Assembly: GCA_030247855.1 (NCBI GenBank)
Contig: JAPDRN010000077.1
Coordinates: 62,001 to 126,000, forward strand
DNA: 64,000 nucleotides
From: Knufia peltigerae
Taxonomy: Eukaryota > Ascomycota > Eurotiomycetes > Chaetothyriales > Trichomeriaceae
Direction of reading: 5' to 3'
Positions 60,520 through 64,000 of the stretch are shown here, piece after piece; positions within the stretch are counted from its first letter, which is position 1, and each line of letters opens with the position of its first letter. The notes beneath the pieces were generated by a model. It was not told the origin of the DNA and did no database searches. It saw only the letters and a list, made by a program, of their open reading frames with translations. Made by a program: the position numbers and the translations under genes.

Positions 60520-61524
60520 TCAGCGCTGCTGATCCTTCAGGAACAGCCAGGTAATCAACGTGGCATCGGGCCCCTTGGGATCGGTGAACGGCAAACCGGA
60601 CTGGCTGCCGCTCCAGGCATGCCCCATCCCCTGCACCACGTGATGCTGCACCAGCGTCCTGCCGCCATAGGTGTAAGAGTCAACCGTGTAGGCACGCCCA
60701 CCCGGCACCTGGCCGTGGAAGGTGCTGGTCGGCACGTACTTCACCGAGTCGTTGTCCACGCCATCGTCAGCCAGGTCATTGGTCTGCAGGAACTGGCGCA
60801 CGGCCTGCTGTCCGTTGATCGGGTTCACCGTGGCGTCGGCGGTGCCATGGAAGACCAGCACCGGGATCGGCCGCGGCGACGGCGAGCCCGAGCACTGCCA
60901 GGCCAGCCGCCCGTTGCTGTCCGGTGAGTAGATGCTGCCGGCCAACAGCGCATAGGCGCTGCCGGAGATCGTGGTCGCGCCCTTGTACATGCCGCCGGAA
61001 TGGATCGCGCCCGCCGCGAACACATCCGAATAGCAGGCCAGCATGATCGAAGTCATCGCCCCGCCGGCGGAAATGCCGGTGACGTACACCCGGTGCGGAT
61101 CGATGCTGTAGCCCGCTTTCACCTTGTCCACGATGCCGGCCAGGATCGAGGCTTCGCCACTGTCGCGCGCCTGGTTGATCGGCAGCTGCCAGTTCCAGCA
61201 GCGTGCGGGGTTGGAGGTTACGTTCTGCCGCGGGTAGACCACGATGAAGCCTTCGGTGTCGGCCACCTCGTTGAAGCCGGAGGCCTCGCCCATCAGGTTC
61301 GGCCCGGTCACGCAACCGTGCAGCACCAGCAACAGGGGCAGTGGCTGCGTTTCGTCGTAGCCGGCCGGCACCCACACCTGGTACTCGCGGGCGCCGAACA
61401 GATTGCCGTACAGGCCAACGTCCCAATGCCCGGGTGGGTCTGCCGCAGAGGCGGCGCCCGTGGTGGCCAGCCAGGTGCACAGCAGCAGCATCAGCGCCTT
61501 GATTGAATCGATTCCAGATTTCAT
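60520..61524 (-). CDS. Secreted PHB-depolymerase-family esterase
   Basis: A 334-aa esterase with a signal peptide (MLLLCTWLATTGAASA). Oxyanion region LLVLHGCVTGP, nucleophile elbow VTGISAGGAMTS near residue 152, acid in VFHGTADATVN and His in GMGHAWSGS. This is the type-1 PHB depolymerase/esterase (LpqC/FaeB-like) layout. Likely substrates are polyester or plant feruloyl esters; the exact one is unknown. Confidence 0.88.
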   Translation of the reverse strand: MKSGIDSIKALMLLLCTWLATTGAASAADPPGHWDVGLYGNLFGAREYQVWVPAGYDETQPLPLLLVLHGCVTGPNLMGEASGFNEVADTEGFIVVYPRQNVTSNPARCWNWQLPINQARDSGEASILAGIVDKVKAGYSIDPHRVYVTGISAGGAMTSIMLACYSDVFAAGAIHSGGMYKGATTISGSAYALLAGSIYSPDSNGRLAWQCSGSPSPRPIPVLVFHGTADATVNPINGQQAVRQFLQTNDLADDGVDNDSVKYVPTSTFHGQVPGGRAYTVDSYTYGGRTLVQHHVVQGMGHAWSGSQSGLPFTDPKGPDATLITWLFLKDQQR

Positions 61525-61611
61525 GACCAGATCCTCATGCGTGAGTCGTGGATGAAGTGGTACCGGAAATCCTCGTGGACCGACCTTCCAGAGGGTGCTG
61601 CGACGCCGCTG

Positions 61612-63015
61612 TCAAACCCAGCCGGTGGCGTAGTAGATGCCGATCACCACGAACACCGCGAGGGTCTTGATGATGGTCACTGCGAAAATGTCCTTGTAGG
61701 CCTGCCGATGGGTCAGCCCGGTGACCATCAGCAGGGTGATGACCGCACCGTTGTGCGGCAGGCTGTCCATGCCGCCCGATGCCATCGCGGCAACGCGATG
61801 CAGCACCTCCATCGGGATGCCGGCAGCCTGCGCGTTGGCGATGAAGGTCTCCGACATCGCCGCCAGGGCGATGCTCATGCCGCCCGATGCAGAGCCGGTG
61901 ACACCGGCCAGACCGGTTACGGTGACCGCTTCATGCAGCAGGGGGTCCTTGATCGCCCCCAGCGCGTTGGCCACCACCATGAAGCCGGGCAACGCGGCGA
62001 TGACCGCGCCGAAGCCATATTCCGAGGCGGTGTTCATGGCTGCCAGCACGGCACCACCGATCGCCGCCTTGGTGCCTTCGGCAAACTGGGTGACCACCGG
62101 GCGCCAGGCCAGCGCCAGCACCGACAGGATGCCAACCAGCAGCGCCCCCAGCACGGCCCAGATTGCGGTGATCTTCGCCACGCCCTGCACCACCGGCGCG
62201 GCGCTGCCCATGATCGACGGCACGAAGCTGTGCTCGGCACCGTACCAGTACGGTATGCCCAGGGTGAACAGCTTGTTGGACACAAACACCAGCAGCAGCG
62301 GCAGCACGGCAATGCCCGCGTGTGCCAGATGGGTGCCTGCGAACGGTGCCGGCTCGTTCACCAGCGTGGCCGGGTCTCCGTAGCCCTCGCCACTGCGCAC
62401 CGCCGCGCGGCGGCGCAACTCCAGGTAGGCCATGCCCACCGCAAGCACGAACACACTGCCCAGCGTACCCAGCACCGGAGCCGCCCAGGTATCGGTGCCG
62501 AAGAACGTGGTCGGGATGATGTTCTGGATCTGCGGCGTGCCCGGCAATGCGTCCATGGTGAAGCTGAAGCCGCCCACCCCCAGCGTGGCCGGAATCAGGC
62601 GCTTGGGAATGTTGCTCTGGCGGAACATCTCGGCCGCGAACGGATAGACCGCGAACACCACCACGAACAATGACACGCCGCCGTAGGTGAGCAGGCCCGA
62701 CACCAGCACGATCGACAGCATCGCCCGCTGCGGTCCGAACAAGCGGATCGCCGCACCCACGATCGAGCGGGAGAAGCCGGACAGTTCGATCAGCTTGCCG
62801 AACACCGCGCCCAGCAGGAGCACCGGGAAGTAGAGCTTGAGGAAGCCGACCATCTTGTCCATGAACAAGCCGGTGAACATCGGTGCCACCAGCGAGGGAT
62901 CGGTCAGCAGCACGGCGCCCAGTGCGGCGATGGGCGCGAACAGGATCACGCTGTAGCCGCGGTAGGCCACCAGGATGAGGAAGGCCAGCGCTGCAAGTAC
63001 GATCAGTAACGACAT
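61612..63015 (-). CDS. GntP-family permease
   Basis: A 467-aa inner-membrane carrier of the gluconate/GntP type with about 12 helices (LYFPVLLLGAVFGKLIELSG; GVGGFSFTMDALPGTPQIQN; GVTGSASGGMSIALAA). It imports a sugar acid or hydroxy-acid with protons. It is divergent from the TonB-dependent receptor across 146 bp. Confidence 0.9.
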   Translation of the reverse strand: MSLLIVLAALAFLILVAYRGYSVILFAPIAALGAVLLTDPSLVAPMFTGLFMDKMVGFLKLYFPVLLLGAVFGKLIELSGFSRSIVGAAIRLFGPQRAMLSIVLVSGLLTYGGVSLFVVVFAVYPFAAEMFRQSNIPKRLIPATLGVGGFSFTMDALPGTPQIQNIIPTTFFGTDTWAAPVLGTLGSVFVLAVGMAYLELRRRAAVRSGEGYGDPATLVNEPAPFAGTHLAHAGIAVLPLLLVFVSNKLFTLGIPYWYGAEHSFVPSIMGSAAPVVQGVAKITAIWAVLGALLVGILSVLALAWRPVVTQFAEGTKAAIGGAVLAAMNTASEYGFGAVIAALPGFMVVANALGAIKDPLLHEAVTVTGLAGVTGSASGGMSIALAAMSETFIANAQAAGIPMEVLHRVAAMASGGMDSLPHNGAVITLLMVTGLTHRQAYKDIFAVTIIKTLAVFVVIGIYYATGWV

Positions 63016-63161
63016 ACGGCGCTTCCGGGTGGGGACGCGCCCAGTATCCGGATCTGGCGACCGCTGCCGACTGGACCTAGGTCCACTCGCCGGTGTACCA
63101 CGGCGCCGCTAGCCTAGGCAGCATGGGTGGCAATGGGCCATCTGCCTTGGGGGAGGACCGA

Positions 63162-63591
63162 ATGAAACGGAATTGCTTGAGCCTGATGATCGGCACGCTG
63201 TTGGCCACCGGGCCGGTCCTGGCGCAGGACGCACCGCGGGACACGCCGGCAGCCGCCCGGACCGCTTCGGCCACCAACCTGGACAGCATCACGGTGACCG
63301 CGCGCAAGCGCGAGGAAACCCTGCAGGAGGTGCCCGTTGCGGTCACTGCCTTTACCTCCGAAGCCCTGGACAAGATGAACGTCCAGGACATCAGCGACCT
63401 GGATGGACAGGTGCCCAACCTGACCATCTACGCGGCGCGCGGAGCCAGCAGCACGGTCACGGCCTACATCCGCGGCGTCGGCCAGTCCGATCCCACCTGG
63501 GGCGCTGACCCCGGCGTGGGCATCTACCTGGACGACGTCTACATCGCGCGCCCGCAGGGGGCGTTGCTGGACGTGTTCGACGTCTCGCGCA

Positions 63592-63622
<31 letters not shown>

Positions 63623-64000
63623 GTACGGCAAGAACACCATCGGCGGTGCCATCAAGTACATCTCGCGCGGCCTGCCCACGCAGACCGAAGGCTTCGCCCA
63701 GATCACCGTGGGCAACTACAGCCAGCTGGACGCCAAGGCGGCGATCGGCGGCCCGATCGGTGGCGCCGACAGCGGCTTGCGCGCACGCGTGGCAGTGGCC
63801 AGCATGAATCGTGACGGCTTCGGTGAGAACACGTTCACCAACCAGCCGGTGAGTGACAAGCAGATCAATGCGGCACGCTTCAACCTGGGGGCCTATGCAG
63901 GCGATGATCTCGACGTGCAGTTCGCCCTGGACTGGATCGATGACCAGTCCGGCATGCGCGGTTCGAAGATGCTGGCGCCCAACCCGTTCGTACGTGCCTA
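63162..64000 (+). CDS. TonB-dependent receptor, 5' part
   Basis: The first 279 codons; the gene runs off the right edge. Signal peptide (LSLMIGTLLATGPVLAQD), then a TonB-box-like DSITVTARKREETLQEVPVA and the plug domain (IYAARGASSTVTAYIRGVGQ, VEVLRGPQGTLYGKNTIGGA-type motif). GGGAGG lies before the ATG. Likely transports a carbohydrate- or siderophore-type ligand; unknown. Confidence 0.9.

Noticed and set aside
1..64000. CRISPR arrays, rRNA and tRNA genes
   Set aside because: No regularly spaced repeats, no rRNA segments and no tRNA cloverleaf-like sequence were noticed by eye; a tRNAscan-type run would be needed to be certain.

Overview
The window is high-GC DNA with dense, often overlapping genes. 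Its gene content (a copL-copA-copB copper cluster, DUF1852 next to a MetE-like gene, many LysR and TetR regulators) points to Stenotrophomonas or a close Xanthomonadaceae relative. That placement is inference. No rRNA, tRNA or CRISPR array was seen.

Left chromosomal part (1-12708): a TetR / membrane-fusion / RND efflux set that runs off the left edge; a FadL-type porin; a minus-strand trio of alpha/beta hydrolase, MFS exporter and cyclophilin-like lipoprotein with a divergent LysR gene; a TetR gene divergent from an old-yellow-enzyme / SDR / quinone-oxidoreductase operon; and the 3' end of a trypsin-like protease gene.

Mobile part (12709-48372): a complete Tn3-family transposon of 35,664 bp. 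Its 34-bp terminal inverted repeats differ at one base and are flanked by the 5-bp target duplication AAGCG. The insertion splits the protease gene within its GDSGGP active-site region; the 5' part lies on the right (48373-49017) and the 3' part on the left (12527-12708). The element has tnpA, a tyrosine resolvase gene (tnpS) and a coiled-coil gene (tnpT), as in the Tn4651/Tn5041-like group. tnpS and tnpT are about 29 kb apart, at opposite ends of the cargo. The cargo, left to right, is: mer module 1 (merR, merT, merP, GDCCVxC protein, no merA); tnpA-tnpS-merR; mer operon 2 (merT, merP, merC, a 33-aa ORF, merA, merD stub); a tnpS fragment with a third merR and a CDF-transporter remnant; the copper cluster copL-A-B-M, an NTF2-like gene, copF, an EF-hand gene and a DUF305 gene; a merR pseudogene with a preserved operator; a PbrT/FTR1-like permease, a CDF transporter and czcCBA; the convergent cusCBA plus CusF-like operon; then a candidate res site and tnpT. 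Together these predict handling of Hg, Cu/Ag and Zn/Cd/Pb/Co by uptake and reduction, oxidation, P-type ATPase export and two HME-RND pumps.

Right chromosomal part (48373-64000): the protease 5' part, several small exported proteins, an ABC membrane domain without ATPase, two overlapping metallo-beta-lactamase-fold genes with a divergent LysR gene, a methionine locus, an excalibur-domain protein, a PHB-depolymerase-like esterase, a GntP permease and the start of a TonB-dependent receptor. The methionine locus has a MetR-like regulator and an MTHFR-CPCC fusion, divergent from an FMN reductase, MesX/DUF1852 and MesD, a MetE-core methionine synthase.

Most striking points: the precisely bounded transposon; repeated merR-tnpS junctions and duplicated merR/operator/CDF modules inside it; a 33-aa cysteine-tailed ORF in the mer operon; a CusB with metal-binding motifs at both ends; and the MesD locus with its fused MTHFR-CPCC protein.
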